NCBI RefSeq assembly: GCF_001552415.1 | Contig: NZ_BCRD01000005.1 | Coordinates: forward strand, 216,579-280,578 | Direction of reading: 5' to 3' | Source: Corynebacterium xerosis NBRC 16721 = ATCC 373 | GTDB lineage: Bacteria > Actinomycetota > Actinomycetes > Mycobacteriales > Mycobacteriaceae | Length of the DNA stretch: 64,000 bases | Shown here: positions 1-9,843 of the stretch, one piece after another | How the letters are laid out: each line of letters begins with the position of its first letter | How positions within the stretch are numbered: position 1 is the stretch's first letter | Program-made: the position numbers and the translations under genes | Notes under the pieces: generated by a model | The model's database searches: none | The model's input: the letters and a program-made list of their open reading frames with translations, nothing else | Told to the model about the DNA's origin: nothing

Positions 1-3000
1 CGTGAGCAGCATGTCGTCGGGCTCGGTGAGAATGAGCCGGCCTTCGCCACCGGGGAACAGCGTGTCGAAGACCTTCGGGAACTCCCGCTCGACGTCGAGC
101 CAGGCCTCGGTGAACAGCCGCAGGATGGTTTCGTCGACCTCCTCGACCACGGCCAGCAGGTCGGCGCGCGCCCGGCGGACATCGTCGAGCTGGGTGGACA
201 GGAAGTCGTGGCGCTCCTCCATCGCCTTGAATTCCTCCAGCGCCAGAGGATTGACGCGGCCGAGCACGCGGAGGTCCTTCTCGGCCCGCTTGAGCCGGGC
301 CTCGGCCTCGGCGCGGTCGAAGTCCTCCCCCGGCGCATGGGATTCCAGCAGGTCGGCGACGGGGACGCCGAGCTGGTCGATGATCGTCTCCTCCGCCTGG
401 TCGACGCGCAGCTGCGCTTCGGCGCGGGCGATGTCGCCGCGGTGGGCGCCGTCGGTGAGTTCCGCGACGCGTTTGGCCGCCGCCGACGCGTCGGCGCGGG
501 CCTTGTTCAATTCGGCGCCGATGGCCTTGCGGGTCGCCTCGAGCTCATCACGGTCGGCCGCTGCGCGTTCCAGGGACACCGACACCCGCTCCGCGACGTC
601 GCCGGACAACTCGGCGACGGTGGCCGCCAGCGCGCGGGATCGTTCCCGGCGCAGCTGGGCCGCTTCGTGGCGGGCGCGGGCCTGCCGCTCCGCAGTTGCT
701 TGGCGACGCAGCCTCTCCGCCCTGCCCCGCACTCCGCCGGAGCGCTCTTCCGCCGTGCGCAGCGCCAGGCGCGCTTCGGTTTCCATGGCGCGGGCCTGGG
801 CCAGCGCGGCGGCGGCGTGGTCGCGCTCCTCGGTCGACGGCTCCCCGTCCGCGGGGTCGTCGTCGACGCGGGCGAGCCGGTCGGCGACGTCGTCGAGTTC
901 CTCGCGGAGCTTCACCAGACGGTTTTCCGCTTCCTCCCGGCGGGCGGACGCACGCTCGGCGTCGTGGTCGACGCCGGCGAGTTGGGACTGGGCGCGGGTG
1001 CGGGCGTCGGAAAGGGCCTTCAGGCCGCGTTCATGCTCGCGCAGGGCGGCGCGGGCGGCCGCGGAATCGGTGCGGCGGTCCTCCTCTTCGGCGACGGCGC
1101 CGGCCAGCACGCCGGCGAGGTCCGCGAGTTCGTCGCGGGCAGCGGCGAGCTCTTCTTCGGCGGCGGCGATGCCCGCGCCGATCTCCACGCTGGACCGGGC
1201 GCCTCCGGATCCGCCGGAGACCCAGCCGGGGCCATGGAGACGGCCGTCGGCGGTGGCGGCACGCAGACGATTGTCCTCGTCGACGACCCGGCGGGCGGTG
1301 GCGGCGTCCGGGCACAACACGACGTCGACGAGCAGCCCCGACAGCGCGGCGGACAGCTCCACCGGGTGCTCCACCACGTCCAGCGCCCACGTGCAGCCCG
1401 CCGGGGCGGACGCGTCGAGGCGCCAGCCATCGCTGCCGCCGCCGGGTTCCACGACGACCGCGTGGCCGGCGGCGGCGTCGGAAAGCTCCGTGATCAAGTC
1501 GTCGGCGGAATGGCCGGTGCCTCCCGATTCCCCGGGATCCCCCGCCACCAGCGCTTCGGCGGCAGGTCCCAGCGCTGCGGCGATGGCCGAATCCCATCCG
1601 CCGGTGACGTGCAGTGCACCGGAGAGGGCGGGCAGATCGTGGGCGTCGCGCAACCAGCCCGCGCCGTCGGTGGCCGCGGCGCGGCGGGCGGCGTCGAGGG
1701 CCTCGATGCGCGCGGACAGGCCGGACACCGATTTCTCCAGAGTCCGCTCCCGGTCGCGGAGTTCCTTCACGCGGGCGGTGGCGGCGGTGGCTTCGGCGGC
1801 GGCGCGTTCGTTGGCGCGGGCGAGTTCGGGGCCGGCGGTTTCGGCTTCGGCCAGGACCTCGGCGGCGTCCTCCAGCGCGTCGGCGGCGTCGTCGCGGCGC
1901 TGGCCCGCTTCGGCGACATGCTCGGCCAGGCGCGCGGACTCCGCTTCGGCGGATTCGATGCGCATGCGCAGCGATTCTTCGGCGGCGACCAGGCGGACGA
2001 CGCCTTCGCGGCGGTCGGCCAGCGCGCGGACCTGGGCCATGTGCTCGGACTCGGCGGCGCGGAAGGCGTCCTCTGCTTCGGCCAGGACGTCGCGGACGGA
2101 TTCCAGGCGCTCCCGGGTTTCCGCCTCTGCCTCCGCCAGTTCCTCTTCCTCGGCGGCGGCGCGCACGGCGCGGGCCTCCAGGTCCTCGGGGTCCTGGCCC
2201 GTCCACGGCGCCGGCGCGGAATCGGCCGCGCGGTCGGCGGCGATGCGGCGGGTGGCGCCGACTCGCTCGGACAGCGCGGACAGACGGAACCACAGCTCGC
2301 GGGCGGCGTCGGCGCGCGGCGTGACGTCCTCCAACTCCGCTTCGAGATCATCCCGGCGCTCGGCGGCCGCTTCGGCCAGTTCCTCCTGCGCAGCCACCTT
2401 GTCGGCGACCATTTTCGCGCGCGCGGCGGCGTCGGAAAGCGCTTCCCGCAACGCGACGAGATCCGCCGCGGCCAACGCCAACTTGACCTCGCGCAGATCC
2501 GCCTGGACGGTCTGCGCGCGGCGGGCGGCCTCGGCCTGGCGGGCCAGGGGCTTGAGCTGCCGGCGCAACTCCCCGACCAGGTCATCCAGACGGTCGAGGT
2601 TGCCCTGCATCGCCTGCAGCTTGCGCTGGGCCTTTTCTTTGCGACGCCGATGCTTGAGCACGCCGGCGGCTTCCTCGATGAAGGCGCGGCGCTCCTCCGG
2701 GCGCGATTCGAGAATCTGGGCCAGACGGCCCTGGCCGACGATGACGTGCATTTCGCGGCCGATGCCGGAGTCGCTGAGCAGCTCCTGGACGTCCATGAGA
2801 CGGCAGCGGGAGCCGTTGATCTCGTATTCGCTGGCCCCGTCGCGGAACATGCGGCGCGTGACGGAGACTTCGGAGTACCCGATCGGCAGCGCGCCGTCGG
2901 AGTTGTCGATGGTCAGCGTCACCTCGGCGCGGCCCAGCGGCTTGCGGCCGGAGGTGCCGGCGAAGATGACGTCCTCCATCTTGCCGCCGCGCAGGGTTTT

Positions 3001-3159
3001 CGCGCCCTGCTCGCCCATCACCCACGCCAGGGCGTCGACGACGTTGGACTTGCCGGAGCCGTTCGGGCCGACGACCGCGCAGATGCCCGGCTCGAACTTC
3101 AGCGTGGTCGCCGACGCGAAGGACTTGAAGCCCTTGAGAGTCAGCGATTTGAGGTGCAC
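1..3159 (-). CDS. smc: Chromosome partition protein SMC (C-terminus cut by window edge)
   Basis: ATPase of the condensin-like SMC-ScpAB complex, which compacts and segregates the chromosome. The frame is open from a GTG at 3159 to the window edge (1053 codons). It starts V-H-L-K-S-L-T-L-K-G and has the Walker A motif GPNGSGKS at about residues 31-38, followed by the conserved head segment and a very long Ala/Glu/Arg-rich coiled coil with a central hinge region. The last visible residues (EGRLILTEPDDM) are those that precede the LSGG signature in this family, so the signature and Walker B lie off the left edge. An in-frame ATG at 3177 would add six residues; the GTG matches family N-termini better. 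No good ribosome binding site precedes either start. It is the last visible gene of the minus-strand block, downstream of acyP. Confidence 0.96.
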   Translation of the reverse strand, partial: MHLKSLTLKGFKSFASATTLKFEPGICAVVGPNGSGKSNVVDALAWVMGEQGAKTLRGGKMEDVIFAGTSGRKPLGRAEVTLTIDNSDGALPIGYSEVSVTRRMFRDGASEYEINGSRCRLMDVQELLSDSGIGREMHVIVGQGRLAQILESRPEERRAFIEEAAGVLKHRRRKEKAQRKLQAMQGNLDRLDDLVGELRRQLKPLARQAEAARRAQTVQADLREVKLALAAADLVALREALSDAAARAKMVADKVAAQEELAEAAAERRDDLEAELEDVTPRADAARELWFRLSALSERVGATRRIAADRAADSAPAPWTGQDPEDLEARAVRAAAEEEELAEAEAETRERLESVRDVLAEAEDAFRAAESEHMAQVRALADRREGVVRLVAAEESLRMRIESAEAESARLAEHVAEAGQRRDDAADALEDAAEVLAEAETAGPELARANERAAAEATAATARVKELRDRERTLEKSVSGLSARIEALDAARRAAATDGAGWLRDAHDLPALSGALHVTGGWDSAIAAALGPAAEALVAGDPGESGGTGHSADDLITELSDAAAGHAVVVEPGGGSDGWRLDASAPAGCTWALDVVEHPVELSAALSGLLVDVVLCPDAATARRVVDEDNRLRAATADGRLHGPGWVSGGSGGARSSVEIGAGIAAAEEELAAARDELADLAGVLAGAVAEEEDRRTDSAAARAALREHERGLKALSDARTRAQSQLAGVDHDAERASARREEAENRLVKLREELDDVADRLARVDDDPADGEPSTEERDHAAAALAQARAMETEARLALRTAEERSGGVRGRAERLRRQATAERQARARHEAAQLRRERSRALAATVAELSGDVAERVSVSLERAAADRDELEATRKAIGAELNKARADASAAAKRVAELTDGAHRGDIARAEAQLRVDQAEETIIDQLGVPVADLLESHAPGEDFDRAEAEARLKRAEKDLRVLGRVNPLALEEFKAMEERHDFLSTQLDDVRRARADLLAVVEEVDETILRLFTEAWLDVEREFPKVFDTLFPGGEGRLILTEPDDMLLT

Positions 3160-3244
3160 GACAGGACATTCTGCCATGTCGGGCCGTGCGATCCGGTGAT
3201 GACGGGGCGCCGCGCGGTTCGGGAAGTGCGGGCCGGCGCGTGGG

Positions 3245-3550
3245 CTACTTGCGGTCGAAGCCCCCGTAGCCGCCGCGGGCGTCGCCGAAATCGGCGACGA
3301 CGGTGGACACCGAACCGGGCGCGTCGGGACCCTCCAGCCATGCGAGCAGATCCTCGCACGCCGTCGCCGGCCCCTCCGCGACGACGAGCACCCGGCCGTC
3401 CGGGTAGTTCTTCGCGTAGCCGGTCAGCCCCAGTTCCAGGGCGCGGACCCGGGTGGCCCACCGGAAGCCGACGCCCTGCACGTGGCCGTGCGCCCAGGCG
3501 GTCAGGCGGGTGCCCGCCGGTTCTTCGCCCGTCACTTCTGCACCCGTCAC
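3245..3550 (-). CDS. acyP: Acylphosphatase
   Basis: Small cytosolic enzyme that hydrolyses acyl phosphates such as acetyl phosphate and 1,3-bisphosphoglycerate. The 101-residue product has the expected size and carries GHVQGVGFR, with the phosphate-binding loop and catalytic Arg at about residue 30, followed by [14 protein letters not shown], with catalytic Asn at about 48. The chosen GTG overlaps the TGA of the upstream symporter gene (GTGA), a junction repeated throughout this block. A second in-frame GTG lies 15 bases downstream and would remove the repeated VTGxE pentamer; the true start could be either. smc follows after 85 bases, and acyP next to smc is a common actinobacterial arrangement. 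Confidence 0.93.
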   Translation of the reverse strand: MTGAEVTGEEPAGTRLTAWAHGHVQGVGFRWATRVRALELGLTGYAKNYPDGRVLVVAEGPATACEDLLAWLEGPDAPGSVSTVVADFGDARGGYGGFDRK

Positions 3551-5034
3551 TTCTGAACCGCGGCCGAGCCACCGTCGTCGGTGCGCACGGTCATCGGGTC
3601 GGAGCCGTCCCAGCATTCGATGTTCTCGTGCCCGCGGATCCCGGGGATGTCGTCGCGGTGGTACACGGGGTTGAGGCCCTTGGACTTCTGCGCCGCATAG
3701 TTGCCCAGCAACGCCACGGCCACGCCGCCCAGCGGCAGGATCGCCGCGATGTTGATGGTGGCCATCAGCGCCGAGAACACGTCCGCCAGCGCCCACACCA
3801 GCGGCACCGAACCGATCGCGCCACCCAGGACGCACAGCATGATCAGGGCGCGCACGCCGTTGAGCAGAGCCTTGCTGTCGTTGAGGAACGGGATGTTCGC
3901 CTCGGCGTAGTAGTAGTTGCCGACGATCGAGGAAAACGCCAGGAAGAAGATGATCACGGTGATCGCGTGGATCGCCCAGCCGCCGATCTGCGCCGCCAGC
4001 GCCGCCTGCGTCAGCGCCGTGCCCTCCGCGCCGGTGCCGTACTCGGGATTGGACAGCAGGATGATCACGGCGGTGACGGTGCAGACGATGATGGTGTCGA
4101 AGTAGACGCCCAGGGTCTGGATCAGGCCCTGCTTGCACGGGTGCGACACCGACGACGTCGCCGCCGCGTTCGGGGTCGAGCCCATGCCGGCCTCGTTGGA
4201 GAACAGGCCGCGGCGGACGCCCTGCATGATCGCGGTGCCGACCGCGGCGCCGGCGATCTCTCGGATGCCCAGGGCGTGCTCGACGATGAGCGCGAGCATC
4301 GACGGGACTTCGCGCCAGTTGATGGCCAGCACGATGATGCCCAGCAGGATGTAGGCGATGGCCATGACCGGGACGATGACCTGGGTGACCTTCGAGATGC
4401 GCTGGATGCCGCCGAAGATGATCAGGCCGGTGGCCGCGGCGAGCACCAGGCCGATGATGGTCTTCATGCTCAGCGAGTCGTTGCCCGTGGACTCGGCCAC
4501 GGCGGCGGTGATGGAGTTCGACTGCACGGCGTTGAACACGAAGCCGTAGGTGACGGTGATCGCCAGCGCGAACAGGATGGCCAGCCAGCGCCACTTTTCG
4601 CCGAGGCCGCGGGTGATGTAGTACGCCGGGCCGCCGCGGTAGGAGTCCTTGTCCTTGACCTTGTACAGCTGGGCCAGGGTCGACTCCACGAAGCTGGTCG
4701 CGCCGCCGATGATGGCCAGCAACCACATCCAGAACACCGCGCCCGGGCCGCCCGTGGAGATGGCCACCGCCACGCCGGCGACGTTGCCGGTGCCCACGCG
4801 CGATGCGGCCGAAATGGTGAACGCCTTGAAGCTGGAGATGCCCTTGACGCCCTCCGAAATGTCGGAGGGCCTCTCGGTTATCGACCGGAACATCTCCGGC
4901 AGATAGCGGATCTGCACCAGGATCGTCCTGGCGCAGAAGTACAGGCCCGTCGCCACGAGCAGGGCGATCATGAACAGCCAGTATTTGTCGTTCCAGGCCG
5001 TTACGGCGCTAGTCGCGCTCTCCATCCACGTCAT
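3547..5034 (-). CDS. Alanine/glycine:sodium symporter (AGCS family)
   Basis: Inner-membrane secondary transporter that imports alanine or glycine with Na+. The 495-residue protein has about ten to eleven hydrophobic segments and the family core: the [21 protein letters not shown] region near residue 80-100, a substrate/ion-binding segment, then [10 protein letters not shown] and [15 protein letters not shown] in the second half. The soluble C-terminal tail of about 60 residues is rich in Asp, as in corynebacterial members. The ATG overlaps the stop of the GT87 gene by the ATGA junction and its own stop overlaps acyP, so the three are probably co-transcribed. Alanine is a plausible main substrate but glycine or serine cannot be excluded from sequence. 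Confidence 0.93.
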   Translation of the reverse strand: MTWMESATSAVTAWNDKYWLFMIALLVATGLYFCARTILVQIRYLPEMFRSITERPSDISEGVKGISSFKAFTISAASRVGTGNVAGVAVAISTGGPGAVFWMWLLAIIGGATSFVESTLAQLYKVKDKDSYRGGPAYYITRGLGEKWRWLAILFALAITVTYGFVFNAVQSNSITAAVAESTGNDSLSMKTIIGLVLAAATGLIIFGGIQRISKVTQVIVPVMAIAYILLGIIVLAINWREVPSMLALIVEHALGIREIAGAAVGTAIMQGVRRGLFSNEAGMGSTPNAAATSSVSHPCKQGLIQTLGVYFDTIIVCTVTAVIILLSNPEYGTGAEGTALTQAALAAQIGGWAIHAITVIIFFLAFSSIVGNYYYAEANIPFLNDSKALLNGVRALIMLCVLGGAIGSVPLVWALADVFSALMATINIAAILPLGGVAVALLGNYAAQKSKGLNPVYHRDDIPGIRGHENIECWDGSDPMTVRTDDGGSAAVQK

Positions 5035-6281
5035 GCGTTAGACATTAGACCCGTCTGAGCCTTCGGTAAACGCTTGGACAGGAACCACAGCATCACCAAA
5101 GCGGCGACCGCCCACCACAGGTAGGAATTGCCGAACACGTGCCAGAAGACGCTCCAGTCCAGTTCCCGGCCTTGTTCCGCCGGAGCCAGCGCCTGTGGCT
5201 CCAGCGCAAAGCAGACCAGGCCCGAGAACACGAAGAACCAGGCGAGTCCGTTGCCGGCGCCATCGGAACGCAGGGCGAGCGCGGCCACCGCCACCACCAT
5301 CACCGGCACCCACACCCAGTGGTGGGACCAGGACACGGGGGACGCGAGCAGGCCGAACAGCGCGTTGGCGCCGACCGCGAGGAACGGGTGGCCGTCGCGA
5401 AGCAACCGGAGCATGACCACGACCGTGACCGCCAGCGCGACCAGGACCAGCAACAGCCACAGTCCGCCGCCGGACTCTTCGGTGTGCAGGCCCAGGCGCC
5501 ACAGCTCGGCGTCGATCGACTGGTTGGAGGCGTACATCGGCCCGCCGATGCGGCCGGTGTTGATCAGCGTGTCCGTCCAGTATTGGGTGGAATCGGCGGG
5601 GACGACGAGGTGGCCGAGCAACGTCAGCGCGCCGGCCGACGCCGCGATGCGCGCGATGCCCGCCCAATCCAGGCGCAGCAGGAACCACAGGCCGAACACC
5701 GCCGGCGTGAGTTTGACGGCGATGGCCGCGCCCGTGAGCAGGCCCCGGTACTTCGGCGGCACCACCAGCACGTCGATGGCCACCAGCGCCATGAGCATCA
5801 CGTTGACCTGGCCGAAGGACAGGGTCGTGTGCACCGGCCCGAACCACAGCAGGGCGGTGGTCAACGCCAGTGCCAGCCATCCGGCGTCGGTGGGCGCCAG
5901 GCCGCCCAGCTTCACGACGACGACCTTCAGCACGTACCACAGCGCAACGATGGTCACCGCCGTGACCAGGACGAACGTCAACTGCAACGGGATCAGCGCC
6001 AGCGGCGCGAACAGCACCGCGGCGACGGGCGGATACGTGAACGGCAGCCAGATGTCGATGGACGTCGGGAACGCGCCGTCGTACAGCGGCAGCCCATCGA
6101 GCAAGCGCCGGCCGCCGACCGCGTAGACGTCGGCGTCGAGGAGGTAACGCGCGTTGCCCGAAAAGTCGATGAGCTTCGTCGCCGCCAGCGCCACGAAGGC
6201 CACGACGATGGCGATGCGCGCCCAGGTGGTGCGCAGAATGCCCGCCGCGGGAGTCCGGGTGCGGGAGGTGGCGGTCGTCAT
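5031..6281 (-). CDS. GT87-family (DUF2029) membrane mannosyltransferase
   Basis: Polytopic membrane protein (416 residues, about ten transmembrane segments) of the GT-C fold family that uses polyprenyl-phosphate mannose to add alpha-1,2-mannose to lipomannan/lipoarabinomannan-type glycans on the outer face of the membrane. It shows the family pattern: an acidic first loop, DADVYAVGGRRLLDG, with the presumed catalytic Asp, followed by WLPFTYPPVAAVLFAPLA. A longer frame upstream gives 32 implausible extra residues; the ATG at 6281 overlaps the mutM stop as ATGA, which fixes the start. Which glycan it modifies cannot be read from sequence. Confidence 0.85.
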   Translation of the reverse strand: MTTATSRTRTPAAGILRTTWARIAIVVAFVALAATKLIDFSGNARYLLDADVYAVGGRRLLDGLPLYDGAFPTSIDIWLPFTYPPVAAVLFAPLALIPLQLTFVLVTAVTIVALWYVLKVVVVKLGGLAPTDAGWLALALTTALLWFGPVHTTLSFGQVNVMLMALVAIDVLVVPPKYRGLLTGAAIAVKLTPAVFGLWFLLRLDWAGIARIAASAGALTLLGHLVVPADSTQYWTDTLINTGRIGGPMYASNQSIDAELWRLGLHTEESGGGLWLLLVLVALAVTVVVMLRLLRDGHPFLAVGANALFGLLASPVSWSHHWVWVPVMVVAVAALALRSDGAGNGLAWFFVFSGLVCFALEPQALAPAEQGRELDWSVFWHVFGNSYLWWAVAALVMLWFLSKRLPKAQTGLMSNA

Positions 6282-7141
6282 GGGGTCCTTCGGGGTAGGC
6301 GCTGGCAGCGCGGGCAGTGATAGCTGGAACGGTTCATGAAAGTCGAGCGGATGATGGGGGTGCCGCAGCGGCGGCACGGCCGGCCCTCCCGGCCGTACGC
6401 CTCCAGGTCGCGGGCGAAATAGCCGGACTCCCCGTTGACGTTGACGTACAACGCGTCGAAGCTGGTGCCGCCGACGGCGATCGCCCGGCCCATCACCTCG
6501 CGGCCGGCGCGCAGGAGCTTGGCCAACGTCCGCACCGACAGCTCATCGGCCGGTGTTTCGCCGTGGACGCGTGCGGCCCACAGCATCTCGTCGGCGTAGA
6601 TGTTGCCGATGCCCGACACGACTTCCTGGTTGAGCAGCACCCGCTTTATGCCGCTGGTGCGGCGGCGGATGGCGTGCGCCAGGTTCACCGGGTCGACCGC
6701 CGGGTCCATGAGGTCGCGGGCGATGTGAGCGGCCGGCTCCGGTACGCCGTCGCCGCCCGCCCCGCAGGCCCACACCCACCCGAAGGTGCGCTGGTCGCGG
6801 AACTGCAGCGTAAGGCCGTCACCATCGGTCCCCTCCAATTCGAGGACCGCGCGCACGTGCGGCGACGGCGGCGATTCCGGGCCGGGGACGACCAGCTGGC
6901 CGCTCATGCCCAGGTGGATGAGCAACGCCGACTCGTCGTCGAGCGACAGCCACAGGAACTTGCCCCGCCGGCCGGTGCCCGTGATCGTGCGGTCGATCAG
7001 GCGTCCGGCGAACTCCCTCTCCCCGCCCGGCTGGCGGCGCACCGCGCGGTCGCGCAGCACCCGCGCACCAGTGATGCGCCTGCCTCGGACGTGCGGATCG
7101 AGGCCCAGGCGGATGGTCTCGACCTCGGGGAGTTCCGGCAC
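6278..7141 (-). CDS. mutM: Formamidopyrimidine-DNA glycosylase
   Basis: Bifunctional base-excision repair enzyme that removes 8-oxoguanine and formamidopyrimidines and cuts at abasic sites. The 287-residue product starts (V)PELPEVETIRLGL, so after Met removal Pro is the catalytic N-terminus and Glu3 its partner. GRRGKFLW holds the conserved Lys of the DNA-binding loop. The C-terminal zinc finger is complete, with CRRC and CPRC pairs. The GTG start has a strong AGGGGGA ribosome binding site that overlaps the stop codon of rnc, indicating translational coupling in the rnc-mutM-GT87-symporter-acyP run. Confidence 0.96.
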   Translation of the reverse strand: MPELPEVETIRLGLDPHVRGRRITGARVLRDRAVRRQPGGEREFAGRLIDRTITGTGRRGKFLWLSLDDESALLIHLGMSGQLVVPGPESPPSPHVRAVLELEGTDGDGLTLQFRDQRTFGWVWACGAGGDGVPEPAAHIARDLMDPAVDPVNLAHAIRRRTSGIKRVLLNQEVVSGIGNIYADEMLWAARVHGETPADELSVRTLAKLLRAGREVMGRAIAVGGTSFDALYVNVNGESGYFARDLEAYGREGRPCRRCGTPIIRSTFMNRSSYHCPRCQRLPRRTP

Positions 7142-7149
7142 CCGTCCCC

Positions 7150-7878
7150 CTAGGCCAGCGCCGCGTGCGCCTGCTCGGCGGCGAGCATCTCGGCTTCCTT
7201 CTTCGTCGCGCCCGTGCCGGTGCCGCGGACGACGCCGTCGACGAACAACTCGACGGAGTAGGTCCGGGCGTGGTCGGGGCCCTCGGAAGTGACCGCGTAC
7301 TCGGCGGCCGGAAGCGACTTCGCGGATAGACGCTCCTGGAGCAGCGTCTTCCAGTCGCGGCCACGGGACTGCGTGGGGGCCTCGTCGATCATCTCGTCGA
7401 ACAGGCGAAGGACGGTGGCCTTGGAGATTTCGAAACCATGCTGCAGGTAGATGGCGCCCAGCAGCGCCTCGACGGTGTCGGCGAGGATCGAGTGCTTGTC
7501 CGCGCCGCCGGTGGCCTTCTCCCCCCGGCCCAACAGGATGTGCGGGCCCAGCTCGATGGAACGGGCCAGGTCGGCCAGCGCGTACATGTTGACCACGCCG
7601 GCGCGCATCTTCGAGATGTCCTGCTCGGCGCGATCCGGGAACCGGCGGTACAGCTCCTCCGCCACGCACATGCCCAGCACCGCGTCGCCGAGGAACTCCA
7701 GGCGCTCGTTGTTGGTCAGGTTGCCGTTCTCGTTGGCGAAGCTGCGGTGCGTCAGCGCCAGGCGCAGACCATCGTCGTCGAGCTCGACGCCGAGGCGCTC
7801 CAGCAGCGGCGCGTGATCGACCGAGGTGAACGCGGCCTGGCGCGCCGCTTCACCGCTGAGCCGCCGCTTACGGCTCAC
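7150..7878 (-). CDS. rnc: Ribonuclease III
   Basis: Endonuclease for double-stranded RNA that processes pre-rRNA and some mRNAs. The 242-residue protein has the N-terminal catalytic domain with the signature NERLEFLGDAVL and the second acidic motif ADTVEALLGAIY, and a C-terminal double-stranded-RNA-binding domain (from about residue 165, ending ATKKEAEMLAAEQAHAAL). Start GTG overlaps the stop of the upstream YceD gene (GTGA); a longer frame upstream is low-complexity Arg/Gly shadow. The order yceD-rnc-mutM is the usual one in actinobacteria. Confidence 0.97.
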   Translation of the reverse strand: MSRKRRLSGEAARQAAFTSVDHAPLLERLGVELDDDGLRLALTHRSFANENGNLTNNERLEFLGDAVLGMCVAEELYRRFPDRAEQDISKMRAGVVNMYALADLARSIELGPHILLGRGEKATGGADKHSILADTVEALLGAIYLQHGFEISKATVLRLFDEMIDEAPTQSRGRDWKTLLQERLSAKSLPAAEYAVTSEGPDHARTYSVELFVDGVVRGTGTGATKKEAEMLAAEQAHAALA

Positions 7879-8459
7879 TTGTCGCCCTCGGCACCGGTGG
7901 AGCCGGCACCGCCCAGGTCGCCGAACTTCTCGGCCAGGCCCGCCCACCGCGGATCCGGGGCGTCCTCCTGCTCGCCGGACACGCCGTCGGGTTCCGGCAC
8001 GCCGGTGTCCTCCGCGTGGCAATCGCGCTTTTCGACGGTCTCGCACGACGGATTGAACGGCAGGGCCAGCACGGCCTCGTCGATCACGGCCTGCGTGATG
8101 TCCGCCAGATCGCCCACCAGCCCCGGCACCTCGTCGGCCACGTCATCGTCGACGTCGCCGGTGACGAAACCCTCGCCGGCCGAAAACACGGTGGACACGT
8201 GGATGTCCAGGTCCCCGGCGAGGTCGCCGAGGCAACGGACGCACTGGCCGGACAGCGGGGCGCGGACGTCGGCGTCGATGAGGACGCCACCGCCCAGGGG
8301 CGTCACGATGCCATCGAGCTGCACCTCGGCCCCCTCCTCGACCGCGATCATCTCGGCGCCGATGCGCTCGGGGGTCTCGCCGACACGGGAAAAGGGCTCG
8401 GGCGCGCCTTCGCGCAGCACCCGGCCCACGTCAAACACGAAAGGGGAAGCGGCATTCAT
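7875..8459 (-). CDS. YceD/DUF177 family protein
   Basis: Protein of the YceD (DUF177) family, 194 residues. The family occurs next to rpmF in many bacteria and next to rnc in actinobacteria, and has been linked to large-subunit rRNA/ribosome biogenesis; its exact role is unsettled. The sequence shows the conserved CVRC pair (about residues 73-76) preceded by the beta-rich PLSGQ segment, and an acidic tail (residues 150-194) containing FxxLAEKFG. A TAGGAT box at 8469-8474 ends nine bases before the ATG, so this gene probably has its own near-leaderless promoter and heads the rnc operon. Confidence 0.85.
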   Translation of the reverse strand: MNAASPFVFDVGRVLREGAPEPFSRVGETPERIGAEMIAVEEGAEVQLDGIVTPLGGGVLIDADVRAPLSGQCVRCLGDLAGDLDIHVSTVFSAGEGFVTGDVDDDVADEVPGLVGDLADITQAVIDEAVLALPFNPSCETVEKRDCHAEDTGVPEPDGVSGEQEDAPDPRWAGLAEKFGDLGGAGSTGAEGDK

Positions 8460-8509
8460 AATGCGGTCATCCTACCTCCCCCGCCGGTTTCCCTCTCCGG
8501 CGCGTCGGG

Positions 8510-9295
8510 TCAGCGTCGGTAGTCCCCGCCACGCTCGCCGCGGTCGTACTGGCGGTCGGATCCGAGGTCGCTGCGGTCGCCACGGTCATCGCGGTCACCG
8601 CCGGCCCCCGACGCCCCGGCTCCCTTGCGCAGCGCCGAACGGTCGCGGCCGACCGAACGCAGGGTCTCGGACAGCGCCGACTCGAACTCGGCCAGCTTGT
8701 TGTCCACGTACACGTCGCACTCGCCGCGCAGGCGCTTGGAATCCGCGTAGGCGGACTCCACGACCCGGCGGGCCTCCTCGTTCGCCTCGTGCACGACCGT
8801 GGACTCGGACACCAAGCGCTGCTGCTCGGCGAGACCGTCCTGCACGGAGCGGTCGTAGGCCGCGTTGCCCGACGCGACGAGGCGGTCGGCCTCGGACGCG
8901 GCGCGCTCGGTGACCTGGTGGTACTCGCGATCGGCGTCCTCGCGGCGGCGGTCGGCGTCGTTCTGTGCCTCCGCGACCGTGGCGTGGGCGCGGTTCTCCG
9001 CGTCCTCCACCATGCGGCGGGAGCGGTCCTCGGCCTCGTCCATGATCCGGCGGGCCTCTTCCTCGGCCGCGGCGATCGACTCGGCGGCGGTGGCCTCCGC
9101 GTCGCTGACGATCATGTCGCGCTGATCGAGGACGTCCTGCGCATCATCGAGCTCGGCGGGAAACGCGTTGCGCAATTCGTCGAGAAGCACCAGCACGTCG
9201 CGGCGCGGCACCATGCAGTTCGCCGTCATCGGGACGCCATAGGCTTCCTCGACGGTCTGGACAAGTTCATCGAGGGTTTCAAAGACGCGGTACAT
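8510..9295 (-). CDS. sepIVA: DivIVA-domain septation regulator SepIVA-like
   Basis: Coiled-coil cytoplasmic protein, 261 residues, matching the mycobacterial septation/polar elongation regulator SepIVA in both sequence type and position (beside yceD-rnc). The N-terminus MYRVFETLDELVQ and the hydrophobic motif around residues 20-50 form the DivIVA-like lipid-binding head. Residues 55-215 are a long Ala/Glu/Arg coiled coil, and the tail is a disordered Arg/Asp/Gly-rich segment with GDRDDRGDRSD-type repeats. The ATG at 9295 follows a TAATCT box by seven bases, so it is likely leaderless. Role in septation is inferred from the mycobacterial homologue. Confidence 0.85.
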   Translation of the reverse strand: MYRVFETLDELVQTVEEAYGVPMTANCMVPRRDVLVLLDELRNAFPAELDDAQDVLDQRDMIVSDAEATAAESIAAAEEEARRIMDEAEDRSRRMVEDAENRAHATVAEAQNDADRRREDADREYHQVTERAASEADRLVASGNAAYDRSVQDGLAEQQRLVSESTVVHEANEEARRVVESAYADSKRLRGECDVYVDNKLAEFESALSETLRSVGRDRSALRKGAGASGAGGDRDDRGDRSDLGSDRQYDRGERGGDYRR

Positions 9296-9302
9296 GGTCC
9301 CG

Positions 9303-9308
9303 AGATTA
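9303..9308 (-). promoter_or_regulatory. -10 box of leaderless sepIVA promoter
   Basis: TAATCT on the minus strand ends seven bases before the sepIVA ATG, so transcription would begin at or beside the start codon; no ribosome binding site is present. Confidence 0.6.
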
Positions 9309-9369
9309 CGCGACGACCTGCATGTTCGCGGTGATTGCAGGCCACGGCGTTTTGCGGCCGCCCAGACGG

Positions 9370-9843
9370 CTACGTCAGGCGCGCGCGCAGGGCCGCCTGC
9401 ACCGGATCCGGCACCAGGCCCTCCACCGATCCGCCGTAGCGGACGACTTCCTTCATCAGCGTCGAAGAGACGTGGCCGTACTTCGGGTCGGCCTCGATGA
9501 ACAGGGTGTCGACGCCGGACATCCGGCGGTTCATCTGCGCCATGGGGACCTCGTACTCGTAGTCCATTGCCGAACGCAGGCCCTTGACCAGGGTCTTGAT
9601 GCCGTGCTCCGTGGTGTAGTCGACCAACAGCTCCGACCAGGAATCCACCCGGACGTTGTCGAGGTGCCCGGTGCACTCCTCGATCAGGCGCATGCGCTCC
9701 TCCGGGGTGAACATCCCGGACTTGTTCGGGTTGTGGGTGACCAGCACGGTCACCTCGTCGAAAAGCTCCGCGGTGCGCTGGATGACGTCGAGATGGCCAC
9801 TGGTCAACGGGTCGTAGGAACCGGGACAGCAAGCATGGGTCAT
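9370..9843 (-). CDS. coaD: Phosphopantetheine adenylyltransferase
   Basis: Transfers AMP from ATP to 4'-phosphopantetheine, giving dephospho-CoA, the penultimate step of CoA synthesis. The 157-residue length is standard. The nucleotidyltransferase motif GSYDPLTSGH is at residues 8-17 and the C-terminal VSSTLMKEV motif is present. The ATG overlaps the rsmD stop (ATGA), and the rsmD-coaD pair is conserved across bacteria. Seventy-four bases separate it from the sepIVA start. Confidence 0.97.
   Translation of the reverse strand: MTHACCPGSYDPLTSGHLDVIQRTAELFDEVTVLVTHNPNKSGMFTPEERMRLIEECTGHLDNVRVDSWSELLVDYTTEHGIKTLVKGLRSAMDYEYEVPMAQMNRRMSGVDTLFIEADPKYGHVSSTLMKEVVRYGGSVEGLVPDPVQAALRARLT

Noticed and set aside
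208..5058. 1616-codon plus-strand frame across smc, acyP and the symporter gene
   Set aside because: It runs antisense to three recognisable genes with intact motifs; its product is low-complexity Gly/Arg/Val with no family pattern. Such long shadow frames are normal at this GC content.
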